Positions 54,695 to 63,602 of a stretch of 64,000 nucleotides of DNA are shown here, one piece after another. A program made the translations under genes and the position numbers. The notes beneath the pieces were generated by a model that saw only the letters and a list, made by a program, of their open reading frames with translations, had not been told where the DNA came from and searched no databases. Origin of the DNA: Schlegelella_A sp036263655 (GTDB taxonomy: Bacteria; Pseudomonadota; Gammaproteobacteria; Burkholderiales; Burkholderiaceae_C); assembly GCA_036263655.1 (NCBI GenBank), contig DATAGP010000031.1:1-64000 (forward strand), written 5' to 3'. Each line of letters opens with the position of its first letter. Within the stretch, counting starts at the first letter, position 1.

Positions 54695-55834
54695 TCAGCG
54701 GGCGGCGTGCGGGTCGAGCTCGGTGGGAACGTCCAGCGCCGGCAGGGCGCCGGGCATGGCCACCCTGCCCGCCATCGCCGCCCGCAGCTGGTAGACGTAC
54801 GCCAGCACCTGCGCGACCGCAGCGAACAGCGCCGCCGGGATCTCCCGGTCGAGCTCCGCGTGGGCATACAGCGCACGGGCGAGCACCGGCGCTTCGAGCA
54901 CCGGCACGGCGCTCTCCTCGGCGACGTCGCGGATGCGCAGGGCGATCAGATCGGCGCCCTTGGCCACCACGCGCGGCGCCGCCATGCGGGCGTCGTCGTA
55001 CTTGAGGGCGACGGCGTAGTGCGTCGGGTTCATCACCACGAGGTCGGCCTTCGGCACGGCGGCCATCATTCGCCGCTGCGTCATCTCGCGCATGCGGGCG
55101 CGGACCTTGCCCTTGATCTCGGCGTTGCCCTCGAGCTCCTTGTGCTCCTGCTTCAGCTCCTGGTGGCTCATCTTCAGGCGCTCGGCGTGGAGCTTTCGCT
55201 GCAGCGGCACGTCGACGGCGGCGAAGGCGGCGAGCGCGAGGACGATGAAGCCCACGCCGGACACCAGCGTCGTGGACACCGCCTCGATGGCCGCGGGCAG
55301 CGGCAGGGACAGGATGCCGGCGAAGGCGTCCAGCTCGCTGCCCAGGTAGGCGGCGCCGATGGCGCCGAGGACGAGCGCGAGCGCGCTCGCCTTGAGCGCG
55401 TTGATCACCTGCTGCTTCGAGAAGACACGGCCGAGGCCGGCGAGCGGGTCGATGGCGGAGAGCTTGGGCGCGAGCGGCTTCATCGTCCAGGTCCAGCCGC
55501 CGGTGGCGATGCCGGTGGCCAGCGCCACCGCCATCATCGCCACCCCGAACGGAACGACGAAGACCAGCAGCGTCGTGGTCCAGCCGAGCATCTGCTGGCC
55601 GATCGCGTCCGGGCCGAGCGCCTGGGCATGGTCGAAGCGGAGCGAGCGGGCGAGCGCGTCGCGCAGCCAGCCCGAGACCGGCGCGGCGATCGCCACCAGC
55701 AGCGCTCCGCCGGCGGCGATCGCGCCGAAGTGGCCGAGGTCGCGCGAGCGCGCAACCTGGCCTTCCTCGCGCGCCTTCTCGAGCTTGCGCGGCGAGGCGG
55801 GGAGGTTTTTCTGCTGGGCGGAGGAGTCGGCCAT
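54695..55834 (-). CDS. flhB: FlhB, flagellar export substrate-specificity switch
   Basis: A 379-residue membrane protein. It begins MADSSAQQKNLPASPRKLEKAREEGQVARS in two typical short blocks and has four membrane helices between 30 and 210. The autocleavage NPTH motif is in VVMNPTHYAVALKY (about 268-281), and a C-terminal FlhBCC domain follows. Autocleavage switches export from hook to filament proteins. It precedes flhA. About 206 bp separate it from the upstream cheY-like gene, enough for its own promoter. Confidence 0.96.
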   Translation of the reverse strand: MADSSAQQKNLPASPRKLEKAREEGQVARSRDLGHFGAIAAGGALLVAIAAPVSGWLRDALARSLRFDHAQALGPDAIGQQMLGWTTTLLVFVVPFGVAMMAVALATGIATGGWTWTMKPLAPKLSAIDPLAGLGRVFSKQQVINALKASALALVLGAIGAAYLGSELDAFAGILSLPLPAAIEAVSTTLVSGVGFIVLALAAFAAVDVPLQRKLHAERLKMSHQELKQEHKELEGNAEIKGKVRARMREMTQRRMMAAVPKADLVVMNPTHYAVALKYDDARMAAPRVVAKGADLIALRIRDVAEESAVPVLEAPVLARALYAHAELDREIPAALFAAVAQVLAYVYQLRAAMAGRVAMPGALPALDVPTELDPHAAR

Positions 55835-56040
55835 GGGGGGAAGTCCTGCGAGGATTGTTCCCAGCGCCCCCTGGAACTTGAGCGCGATAAGGCCCGCGAT
55901 CGCCGGCCACTTCCGCCGTGCATCCGACCGGCGGTCGGCCGCATCGAAAGGTCAGCGGGAGTGAGCCGCTCCGCCGCGCTCCTTCGAGCCCGAACGCCGG
56001 GGACGTCGGCGCGGCGATGTCCGCCGCCAGGCAGCTCGAG

Positions 56041-56457
56041 CTACGCGGCGCGGGCGGGAGCCGGCCTGGCCGCGCCGGCCGCCGCGGCGAACAGCGCCGG
56101 CGCCGCGCGCTGCAGGCGCTCCTCGAGCGTCGCGCGCGTAAAGGGCTTGACCACGTAGTCGGCAGCGCCGTCCTGCGTGGAGCGCACGATCTCGTCCTTG
56201 CGCGCCTCCGCGGCGAGCATCAGCACCGGCAGGTGGCGCAGGCGGGCGTCCTTCTTGATGGCCGAGAGCAGCTCGAAGCCGTTCATGATCGGCATCTCGA
56301 TGTCGGTGATCACGGCGTCGAAGCCGCCGCCGCGCAGCTGCGCCAGCGCGGCGGCTCCGTCGGCGACGTCCACCACGTCGGTCAGCCCCATCTGCGCGAG
56401 CAGGCCGCGCAGGACGCGGCGCATGGTCAGGAAGTCGTCGGCGACGAGGACGCGCAC
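56041..56457 (-). CDS. cheY: CheY-like response regulator
   Basis: A 138-residue single receiver domain. It has DDFLTMRRVLRGLLAQMG at the N-terminus, the phospho-acceptor Asp in VITDIEMPIMNGFELL and Lys in DYVVKPFTRATLEE. The C-terminal 20 residues are an Ala/Pro/Arg-rich tail unusual for CheY. The GTG start lies 11 bases after the motB stop. The gene is inside the flagellar cluster, so the partner is probably the motor switch. No CheZ or CheA lies in the window. Confidence 0.88.
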   Translation of the reverse strand: MRVLVADDFLTMRRVLRGLLAQMGLTDVVDVADGAAALAQLRGGGFDAVITDIEMPIMNGFELLSAIKKDARLRHLPVLMLAAEARKDEIVRSTQDGAADYVVKPFTRATLEERLQRAAPALFAAAAGAARPAPARAA

Positions 56458-56468
56458 GCCGCCCCGCC

Positions 56469-57416
56469 TCAGCGCCCGGCGACCGGCGCCTCGACGGCCC
56501 CCGTCGGCGCCGTGCTGCGCTCGCCCTCGCCCTCGCCCTGGTTCGGCAGCAGCTTGAGCAGGCGGTCCTCGGCGTCGCGGTTCATGACGATGATGCTGAT
56601 GCGCCGGTTCATCGGGCTCTGCGGATCGGCCGGAACGAAGAGGTTGCTCGAGGCCAGGCCCTGGACCAGCAGCATCCGGTCCTCGGGCAGCCCGCCGGCG
56701 ACGATCTCCCGCCGCGAGGCGTTGGCGCGGTCGCTCGACAGCTCCCAGTTGCTGTAGCCGCGCTCGCCGCTGCCGAAGGGCTGCGCGTCGGTGTGCCCTT
56801 CCAGCGTGATGCGGTTCGGCACGTCCGACATCGCCCGGCCGATCTCGCGCAGCAGCTCGCGCATGTAGGGCTTCACGACGGCGCTGCCGATGTCGAACAT
56901 CGGCCGGTTGTGCTCGTCGACGATCTGGATGCGCAGCCCGTCGCGCGTCATGTCGAGCCGGATCTGCGACTTCATCGCCGCCAGCTTGGGGCTCGCCGCC
57001 AGCACGTCCTCGACCTTCTTCTTCAGCGCCTCGAGGCGCGCCATCTCCGCGCGCTTCTGCTCCGCCTCGAGCGACTTGATGTTGAGCAGGCGCCGGCGGG
57101 CCGGCATCTCGCCGTCCTTCACCTGCCCGGTCTGCCGCGACAGGTCGGTGCCGCCGCCGCGCACCACGTGCGACGAGTCGCCCGAGCCGCTGCCGCCCAT
57201 CAGCGCCACCTTCAGCGGCGCGTTGAAGAAGTCGGCGATCCCCTTCTTGTCGCCCTCGGTCGTCGACCCGAGCAGCCACATCAGCAGGAAGAACGCCATC
57301 ATGGCCGTCACGAAGTCGGCATACGCGATCTTCCACGCGCCCCCGTGCCTGCCGTGCCCGCCGCGGCGCACGCGCTTGATGATGATCGGCTGCAGCTTCT
57401 TCGAGTCACCGGCCAT
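56469..57416 (-). CDS. motB: MotB, flagellar stator protein
   Basis: A 315-residue stator protein. The single membrane helix near 28-50 contains the proton-binding Asp (WKIAYADFVTAMMAFFLLMW). The C-terminal OmpA-like peptidoglycan-binding domain (about 155-290) has ITLEGHTDAQPFG and SNWELSSDRANASRREIV. The last 25 residues are a Glu/Gly-rich tail. It usually overlaps motA, but here 426 bp containing a large inverted repeat separate the two genes. Confidence 0.96.
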   Translation of the reverse strand: MAGDSKKLQPIIIKRVRRGGHGRHGGAWKIAYADFVTAMMAFFLLMWLLGSTTEGDKKGIADFFNAPLKVALMGGSGSGDSSHVVRGGGTDLSRQTGQVKDGEMPARRRLLNIKSLEAEQKRAEMARLEALKKKVEDVLAASPKLAAMKSQIRLDMTRDGLRIQIVDEHNRPMFDIGSAVVKPYMRELLREIGRAMSDVPNRITLEGHTDAQPFGSGERGYSNWELSSDRANASRREIVAGGLPEDRMLLVQGLASSNLFVPADPQSPMNRRISIIVMNRDAEDRLLKLLPNQGEGEGERSTAPTGAVEAPVAGR

Positions 57417-57464
57417 TGCAGCGCCCCGTCAAGAACCGAGCGGGGCCGGCGGTCCGGGCATGCG

Positions 57465-57767
57465 TTCTCCGGCCCTCGCTCGCGGTCGACCACCGAGTGG
57501 CGCGAGAGGCTGCCGCGTCAACACCAACGTGCCATGCGAACCGGGTGGCGACCGCGAATGGGGCCTGCGCCCGCACGCCCCAACCCCCGGCCCTGCGGCA
57601 CCTGGTATCCGGGCACTCGCGCACCTGCGGCCTCACCTGCAGGGCGGCGGTGGCGCCTGTGGGCGCAGGCCCCATTCGCGGTCGCCCCGCTGGCAGCGTG
57701 GCACCCCGGTGTTGACGAGGAACCGGTCGCGACCCTCGGAGGTCGACCGCGAGCGAGGGCCGGAGAA
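57465..57767. repeat. 303-bp near-perfect inverted repeat between motA and motB
   Basis: The left arm (57465-57575) and the right arm (57657-57767) are reverse complements. The outer 33 bp (57465-57497 with 57735-57767) match with one mismatch, and an inner 26-bp block (57547-57572 with 57661-57686) matches perfectly. The region between them has more mismatches. The loop is about 80 bp. No gene was recognised inside; weak open frames on both strands mirror each other because of the symmetry. The whole interval between motB and motA (57417-57842) has no gene. Confidence 0.9.
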
Positions 57768-57842
57768 CACAGGTGCCGCCGCCGACCTGCCGCTCGATGC
57801 CGCGTGCGAGCGAACGATCGCTGGTCCCCGCGCCCGAGAAGG

Positions 57843-58703
57843 TCACTTCTTGCCCTTCACGTGCCCCTCGAGCTCGGCGAACGTCGGCCGGTCCTTGGAA
57901 TAGAGCACCTTGCGCCCGAACTCGACCGCGACCTGCGGCGCGTAGCCCTGCATGCTGGCGAGCAGCGTCGTCTTAATGCACTGCAGCTCCTTCGAGCCTT
58001 CGTCGACCTTCTGCTCGATGAGGCCGCCGAGCGGCTCGACCACCGCGTAGGCCAGCAGGATGCCGAGGAAAGTACCGACCAGCGCCGAGCCGATCATCGC
58101 GCCGAGGATGGCGGGCGGCTGGCCGACCGAGCCCATCGTGTTCACGACGCCGAGCACGGCGGCGACGATGCCGAAGGCCGGCAGCGCGCCGGCCAGGCGC
58201 GCGAGCGCGTTGACCGGGCCGTGCGCCTCGGCGTGATGGGTCTCGATCTCGCTGTCCATCAGGCTCTCGATCTCGTGCGCATTGAGGTTGCCCGAGACCA
58301 TCATCCGGAGGTAGTCGGTGATGAACTCGACCACGTGGTGATCGGAGCCGACGACGGCGTACTTCTGGAACAGCGCCGAGCCGGCCGGGTCCTCGACGTC
58401 GCCCTCGATGGCCATCAGGCCTTCCTTGCGCGCCTTCTGCAGGATGTCGTAGAGGAGCGCCATGAGCTCCATGTAGCGCGCCTTCGAGTACTTCGAGCCC
58501 TTCAGCACGCCGGGGATCGCGGCCAGCGTCGCCTTCAGGACCTTCGGCTGGTTGTTGACCGCGAAGGCGCCGAGCGAGCCGCCGAGGATGGCCATCAGCT
58601 CGGTGGGCAGCGCGTGCAGGATCACGCCGATGTTGCCGCCATGGATGATGTAGGCGCCGAAGATGCACCCCATCGCAACGCCGTATCCGATCAGAACGAC
58701 CAT
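57843..58703 (-). CDS. motA: MotA, flagellar stator protein
   Basis: A 286-residue four-helix membrane protein. It begins with VVLIGYGVAMGCIFGAYIIH and has the cytoplasmic loop with RYMELMALLYDILQKARKEG. The third and fourth helices include FGIVAAVLGVVNTM and IGSALVGTFLGILLAYA, with conserved P and G residues. It forms the proton channel with MotB. A sigma-28-like promoter is seen 53-80 bases upstream of the ATG. Confidence 0.96.
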   Translation of the reverse strand: MVVLIGYGVAMGCIFGAYIIHGGNIGVILHALPTELMAILGGSLGAFAVNNQPKVLKATLAAIPGVLKGSKYSKARYMELMALLYDILQKARKEGLMAIEGDVEDPAGSALFQKYAVVGSDHHVVEFITDYLRMMVSGNLNAHEIESLMDSEIETHHAEAHGPVNALARLAGALPAFGIVAAVLGVVNTMGSVGQPPAILGAMIGSALVGTFLGILLAYAVVEPLGGLIEQKVDEGSKELQCIKTTLLASMQGYAPQVAVEFGRKVLYSKDRPTFAELEGHVKGKK

Positions 58704-58755
58704 GTTTTTCGCGAGATTCCGTGTCGGCCCATCGCCGATGCGCCGGGACGTGCCG

Positions 58756-58783
58756 TTATCGGCGAAGCCCGATCCGCACTTGA
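58756..58783 (-). promoter_or_regulatory. Sigma-28 (FliA)-type promoter of motA
   Basis: On the minus strand a perfect GCCGATAA -10 box (58756-58763) is preceded, after a 12-base spacer, by TCAAGTGC (58776-58783), which matches the -35 consensus TAAAGTTT at five of eight positions. The box lies 53 bases upstream of the motA ATG. FliA, the likely user, is encoded in the same window. Confidence 0.65.
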
Positions 58784-58837
58784 GTGTCGGCTCGGCCCGG
58801 CCCGGCCGATCGACGCAAGTGGGCCGGAATCACCCCG

Positions 58838-58867
58838 GAAAAAGAAGACGGGTCCCGAGGGACCCGT
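58838..58867 (-). terminator. Rho-independent terminator of flhDC
   Basis: An 8-bp stem (ACGGGTCC at 58848-58855 with GGACCCGT at 58860-58867) and a CGAG tetraloop. On the minus strand it is followed by the T-rich CTTCTTTTTCC. It lies about 90 bases downstream of the flhC stop and before the motA promoter, so it separates the master operon from motAB. Confidence 0.85.
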
Positions 58868-58959
58868 TCAAAGCACTGATCGTGCTGGAGGAGACAAGCA
58901 AGAGAACAGAGAGCTTGTGTATCGGCGCGTTTCCGCCGCACTTGAGGCCGCTCGTCGTG

Positions 58960-59496
58960 TCAGTGCATGTGGATCCCGCCGGCGGCCTTGCCCTTGCCGG
59001 CACGGGCCGGCGGGCAACACAGGCCGCAGGTGTAGTGGCGGGCGATCTCGTGCGGATGGGTGACGAACTGGCCGCCGCATTTCGAGCATCGGGTCATCGT
59101 GAGCATGCCGTTGTCGACGAACTTGACCAGGCGCCAGGCGCGCGTGACGGAGAGCAGCGCCTCGAGGCCCTGCGCCGTCGTCTGCTCCTGGTAGAGCTGG
59201 TAGGCCTTGATGACGGCGTCGATCTCGTCCATCTCGGCGACCTTGTTCAGGTACTCGTGGATGTTCAGGAACAGCGACGCATGGATGTTCGGCTGCCAGG
59301 TCATGAACCAGTCGGTCGAGAACGGCAGCTGGCCCTTGCTGGGCGACTTGCCGGCGACTTCCTTGTAGAGGCGGAGCAGCCGCTCGTAGGAGAGGTCGGT
59401 CTCCGACTCGAGGACCTGCAGGCGGGCCCCGAGCTGGATCAGCGCGACGGCGCGGCTGATCTGCCTGGCTTCGGTGAGGATGCTCTTGGAGCGCAT
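58960..59496 (-). CDS. flhC: FlhC, flagellar master regulator subunit
   Basis: A 178-residue protein. The N-terminal RSKSILTEARQISRAVALIQ is typical. The zinc site lies in the C-terminal third with CSKCGGQFV and YTCGLCCPP. FlhC pairs with FlhD as FlhD4C2 to activate class II flagellar promoters. It is 16 bases downstream of flhD, and a terminator follows. Confidence 0.97.
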   Translation of the reverse strand: MRSKSILTEARQISRAVALIQLGARLQVLESETDLSYERLLRLYKEVAGKSPSKGQLPFSTDWFMTWQPNIHASLFLNIHEYLNKVAEMDEIDAVIKAYQLYQEQTTAQGLEALLSVTRAWRLVKFVDNGMLTMTRCSKCGGQFVTHPHEIARHYTCGLCCPPARAGKGKAAGGIHMH

Positions 59497-59512
59497 GGTC
59501 CGCTTCCGGAGC

Positions 59513-59836
59513 TCAGGCCGCTTCCTGGTGGCGGCCGGCCAGCAGGATGGAGGCGTGCAGGCGCGAGGTGCTGTCGTTGGCGGCGCTCTTGCCGTGGTTC
59601 GTCAGCAGGCCCCAGACCATGTCGTCGTCCATGCGGAAGCGGCAGAGCAGGGTGTTGCCGGAAGCGACCTTCATCATCTGCGCCGGCGTCAGCAGGGCGA
59701 TCAGGGCGGCGCTCTCCTCGCTGATGCCGAGGCGGTAGAGCGCCTGCTCGCGGTCGCTGCGGATGAGGCTCTGCGCCAGCATCAGGTACGACAGGTTGGC
59801 TTCGCGGATTTCGGTGAGGATCTGGTCGGCGTTCAT
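59513..59836 (-). CDS. flhD: FlhD, flagellar master regulator subunit
   Basis: A 107-residue helical protein with the FlhD pattern ILTEIREANLSYLMLAQSLI and RLGISEESAALIALLTPAQM, including a DNA-contact helix. It forms the FlhD4C2 activator with FlhC. The ATG at 59836 has AGGGAG 7-12 bases upstream. The 148 bases upstream, before the next gene's stop codon, would hold the flhD promoter; no specific regulator site was identified. Confidence 0.96.
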   Translation of the reverse strand: MNADQILTEIREANLSYLMLAQSLIRSDREQALYRLGISEESAALIALLTPAQMMKVASGNTLLCRFRMDDDMVWGLLTNHGKSAANDSTSRLHASILLAGRHQEAA

Positions 59837-59984
59837 GCAAAGGCTCCCTTGCTTGCTGTTGAATGTCCCGCACGGTCTTGGCCATGCGATGGAGCGAATT
59901 CTGAACAGCCGATAAGCCGGTGCCCATCAGGCCATCTCGGTGGCTTGAGTCCAGCATCTTCCATGGCCCCTGTCAGGCAACTTC

Positions 59985-61508
59985 CTACGCCGCGGCAGCG
60001 ATCTCGGGTCTGGGCGGCGCCGCAGCGCAGAGTTCGTGCGGTGTGACCGCGTCCTCGGGCAGGCGGAGATCCGACTGCAGGGTGCGCGCAGTGGTCCGCT
60101 CGGCGGCCGTCGTCTCGACCTTGCGGAGAACGAGCCGCATGAAGGCCGCCCCTTCCCGGCCGCAGCTCTTCAGCTGGGCGTCGAGGTAGGTGGAGCTGTC
60201 GACCGTGAAACGGTGCTCGAACCAGCCCAGATACCAGAACCAGTCCGTGTAGTAGAGCCACGAGTTCTCGTTCATCGCCCGCACGTGCGTCGGGTCCTGC
60301 CAGGCCGTGGGCGCGCGCTCGTAGGGCACCTCGATGTGGAACTCGCCGCCGGGCGCCAGCAGGGCCAGGCAGTTGCCCATCAGCCTCGGCAGGTCGGGCA
60401 CGTGCTCGAGCACGTTGTTGGCGTTGATCACCGACACGCTGTCCGCGTCCAGGCGCACCGGGCCGACCGTCGCCGACGTCAGCAGGAGCGGGAGCTCGAT
60501 CTCGCCGGCGAGATCGAGCAGGAGGTCAGGCTGGGTCCGGTCGAGGACGTCCAGGTTCAGCCAGCCGCCCTTGTAGTCCTTGCCCGAGCCGAGATTGATC
60601 CGCGTCGGTCGCCACGGATCGGCGGGCTTGCGCTCGGCGTGCGCCTGGCCGAAGCCGGCCGCGAAGGCGAGCAGATCGGCGTAGGCCTCGATCGGGTCGG
60701 CATCGTGGAAGCGGCGCAGGGCCTGGCGGGCGAGGTCGTAGAAGGCCGGGGTGCCGAAGTCCTCGGCGAAGAACTGCTCGAGCTGGCCGTCCTCCAGCCA
60801 GAACACGCAGTCCTCGAATGCGGGATGCGGCTGGGTCCGCGGCGTGCGCTCGGCGATCACCGGCGTGCCGAGCGACAGGCAGTGGGCGACGCGGGCCTGC
60901 TCGAAGCGGCTGGTTTCGTAGAAGTGCGCGTTGACGACCGCCTTGGCCTGGACGATCACCGCGTCGCGCTCGGCCGCGTACAGGGCGCTCTCGAAGGTCT
61001 GCACGGTCCGCCCCAGCGCCCGGATGCGATCCAGCCAGGCGAGGCGGCGCTCGTTCATGCTGCCGATGAAGAGGAGGTCGATCGGGCGATCCTCCAGAGC
61101 CGGCGCGCCGGGCTGCAGCAGGTAGGGCGCGTGCAGCAGCGGCACGACGGGCACGTCGTCGGGCCGTGCGGCGTAGGCGGCGACGTTGGCGGCGTCGTAA
61201 TCGACGGCGGCGGACGTCGCCAGCAGGCGCAGGTAGGTCTCGGCGACGGCCGCACCGCCCTCCCCCAGCTGCTCGAGGTTGACGAACACGCACGCGTGCC
61301 GCTGGCGCAGCCCGGGCTCGAAGCCGAGGTGGGCGCCGAAGACGAAGTTCACCGCGTCGTGGTGCAACCGGTTCTTGGCCAGGCTGACCTCTGCGCCGAG
61401 GCGGCGGAACTGGTAGCGGAAGTAGCGCGCCTGGTCGAGCAGCCCGAGCGAATGGACATAGCCGGTGGGTTGCTGGATGCACAGGTGGATGCGAGGAAGC
61501 TGGCTCAT
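59985..61508 (-). CDS. Glycosyltransferase-like plus SAM methyltransferase fusion
   Basis: A 507-residue two-part protein. Residues 1-310 resemble a glycosyltransferase of GT-B type: IHLCIQQPTGYVHSLGLLDQ, DLLFIGSMNERR, and a HCLSLGTPVIAERTPRT donor-binding-like block. Residues 310-480 form a methyltransferase with INLGSGKDYKGGWLNLDV, NNVLEHVPDL and LLAPGGEFHIEVPYE. It lies upstream of flhDC and immediately downstream of the SPINDLY-type gene with 22 bases between, so a role in modifying flagellin is likely but unproven. Confidence 0.85.
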   Translation of the reverse strand: MSQLPRIHLCIQQPTGYVHSLGLLDQARYFRYQFRRLGAEVSLAKNRLHHDAVNFVFGAHLGFEPGLRQRHACVFVNLEQLGEGGAAVAETYLRLLATSAAVDYDAANVAAYAARPDDVPVVPLLHAPYLLQPGAPALEDRPIDLLFIGSMNERRLAWLDRIRALGRTVQTFESALYAAERDAVIVQAKAVVNAHFYETSRFEQARVAHCLSLGTPVIAERTPRTQPHPAFEDCVFWLEDGQLEQFFAEDFGTPAFYDLARQALRRFHDADPIEAYADLLAFAAGFGQAHAERKPADPWRPTRINLGSGKDYKGGWLNLDVLDRTQPDLLLDLAGEIELPLLLTSATVGPVRLDADSVSVINANNVLEHVPDLPRLMGNCLALLAPGGEFHIEVPYERAPTAWQDPTHVRAMNENSWLYYTDWFWYLGWFEHRFTVDSSTYLDAQLKSCGREGAAFMRLVLRKVETTAAERTTARTLQSDLRLPEDAVTPHELCAAAPPRPEIAAAA

Positions 61509-61530
61509 GGTCGGCTCGAGGTGGTGTGGG

Positions 61531-63489
61531 TCATGGCTGGGCAGGGGTGCATTCGCGGGCAGGCAGGAATTCGGGAACCTGCCCTGCGATCGCCCTGGCC
61601 CACATGCGTCGGTACAGGGCCTCGATGTCGCGGGCGAATGCCGCGCCGTCGAAGAGGCGGCACGCGTCGCGCTGGCTCTCGAGCTGCGCGCGGAGCGCCT
61701 GGCGCCGCGACGGATCGCGTGCCAGGGCCAGGACGGTCGCGGCGTAGCCGGCGCGGTCCTTGCAGACCAGGTCGCCCAGCCCGACCGCCTGCAGCAGGCT
61801 CGATGCGACGCGCTGGGCGAAGGTGCGGCCCTCGAGCGTCACCACCGGCACGCCGACCCACAGCGCCTCGCCGGCGGTGGTGTGCGCGTTGCAGGGCCAG
61901 GCGTCCAGGTAGATGTCGGCGCAGGCGAGGCGGCTCAGGTGCTGCTGCAGCGGCAGCAGGGGCGCGAAGACCAGACGCTCCGGACCGATGCCGCGCTGGC
62001 GCGCCGCCTCGGTCAGCGCCGCCTCGACGTTGGTGTTCCATCGCAGCAGCCAGAGCACGGCGTCGGGCAGCTCGTGCAGGAGGCGGCACCACTCGTCCAT
62101 CACCGGCGCGCCGATCTTGTACGACTGGTGGAAGGCGCACAGCAGGGTCGCGCCATCGGCGACGCCCCAGTCGGCGCGCCGCGACGGCTGCGGCCGGGCA
62201 CGTTGCGCGTCGTTCGGCTGGTAGCAGTGCGGCAGCTGGGCGATCTTCTCGCTGAAGTGCGCAGCGTCGGCGAGTGGCGTGACCACCCGGTCCCCGATCA
62301 GGTAGTCGATGTAGGGCGCGCCGGTGGTCCCCGGAAAGCCGAGCCAGGTCACCTGGAGCGGCGCCGGGCGCTGAGCGAGCACCGGCAGCAGCGTGTCGTG
62401 GGTGGCGCCCTTCAGGTCGACCAGCAGGTCGATCTGCAGCTCGCGGACACGCCGCGCCATCGCCTCGAAGCTCTGCCCCGACAGCTCCTCGAAGCCCTCG
62501 CTGCCCGCGCGCAGCCGCTGCCGCATCGGCCCCTCGTCGCACGGGCCGGCCGAGAGCAGCGTCACCTCGAAGGCGCTGCGGTCGTGGCACTCGAGCATCT
62601 GGGCCATGAGCTGCGCCGTCGCATGCTCGTGGAAGTCGGCCGACAGGTAGCCGAGGCGCAGCCGCCCGGCGTGCGCGCGTGCGCTGCGCCGCGGCAGCGC
62701 CGGGTAGAGCGCGGCCATGTGCAGCGCATAGTGGCGCGAGACCTTCAGCTGCTCGAGCGGGTCGTCGACGAGCACGGCGTGGGCGAACGGGGAGGTCTCG
62801 ATCGGGACATCCGCCGGCAGCACGCGCAAGGCGTGGCGCAGACCCTGCAGCGCCTCGTCGGCCTCGCTCCAGCGGCACGCCTCGCGCTCGAGGAAGGCCA
62901 TCTGGCCGCGCGCCGCCATCTCGCTGCTGTCGAGGCCGAGCACGACCGCCGTCCGCACGCACTCGGCGGCCTCGGCCTTCATGCCCAGGTCCTTGAACGA
63001 CATGCCGAGCCGGAAGTGGGACACGGGGTCGTCGATTTTCAGGGCCAGCGCCTCGAGGAAGGAGCGGATCGCCTCCTCGTGGCGCCGGCAGCGCTGCAGG
63101 GCGACGCCCAGCGACACGTGGTGCGCATGGTCGCGGGGCAGGCCCGGCGGCATCGCCCGCAGGCAGTCGACCGCCGTGGCGGCGCGCCCGAGGCCGAGCA
63201 GCGCATGCGACTCGAGGGTGTAGGCGAGCGCCGCGTCGGGGTCCGTCTCGCGCAGCGCGCGAGCGCGCTCGGCCGCTTCCGCGGCCCGGCCGGCCTTGAT
63301 CAGGGCGTGCACGGCGGCGAGCGCGTAGGCACGGTCGCCGTGCAGGCCGCTGGCCTGCTCGAACTCGCGCGCGGCGAGGCGCCACTGCTCGCGCAGAGCG
63401 AGCGCCTGGCCGGCCTGCCAGCGCCGATGGGCGCGCGCGTGGGCGGGCGACGCGCCGGGTCGTGCAGGGGTCGGGAGGGCGAGCGACAT
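61531..63489 (-). CDS. SPINDLY-type O-GlcNAc transferase with TPR repeats
   Basis: A 652-residue protein. Residues 15-250 are TPR-like helices (WQAGQALALREQWRLAAREF onward, ISFL..ALK-type repeats). Residues 275-640 form a GT41 domain: LGYLSADFHEHATAQLM, VDLKGATHD, WLGFPGTTGAPYIDYLIGD, CAFHQSYKI and TLEGRTFAQRVASSLL. Such proteins add sugars to Ser/Thr of proteins. ATG at 63489 is chosen over a frame that runs upstream. Because it lies upstream of flhDC, flagellin glycosylation is the best guess. Confidence 0.92.
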   Translation of the reverse strand: MSLALPTPARPGASPAHARAHRRWQAGQALALREQWRLAAREFEQASGLHGDRAYALAAVHALIKAGRAAEAAERARALRETDPDAALAYTLESHALLGLGRAATAVDCLRAMPPGLPRDHAHHVSLGVALQRCRRHEEAIRSFLEALALKIDDPVSHFRLGMSFKDLGMKAEAAECVRTAVVLGLDSSEMAARGQMAFLEREACRWSEADEALQGLRHALRVLPADVPIETSPFAHAVLVDDPLEQLKVSRHYALHMAALYPALPRRSARAHAGRLRLGYLSADFHEHATAQLMAQMLECHDRSAFEVTLLSAGPCDEGPMRQRLRAGSEGFEELSGQSFEAMARRVRELQIDLLVDLKGATHDTLLPVLAQRPAPLQVTWLGFPGTTGAPYIDYLIGDRVVTPLADAAHFSEKIAQLPHCYQPNDAQRARPQPSRRADWGVADGATLLCAFHQSYKIGAPVMDEWCRLLHELPDAVLWLLRWNTNVEAALTEAARQRGIGPERLVFAPLLPLQQHLSRLACADIYLDAWPCNAHTTAGEALWVGVPVVTLEGRTFAQRVASSLLQAVGLGDLVCKDRAGYAATVLALARDPSRRQALRAQLESQRDACRLFDGAAFARDIEALYRRMWARAIAGQVPEFLPARECTPAQP

Positions 63490-63602
63490 GATTCGAGGCG
63501 GCGACGGCACGCGCCGCCGCAGGAAGAGCGGGTCCGGCGAGGGTAGGCCGCGAGGGCGCGCGCGAACGCCGGAAATGCGGCCGCCTGCCGCGCCAATTCG
63601 GC

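Noticed and set aside
53192..56158. Plus-strand open frame of nearly 1,000 codons antisense to flhA and flhB
   Set aside because: It is the antisense shadow of two certain genes and has only His/Arg/Glu/Gly-rich low-complexity translation.
59908..59915. Plus-strand GCCGATAA resembling a sigma-28 -10 box
   Set aside because: No -35-like element lies at the right distance, and the downstream plus strand holds no gene.
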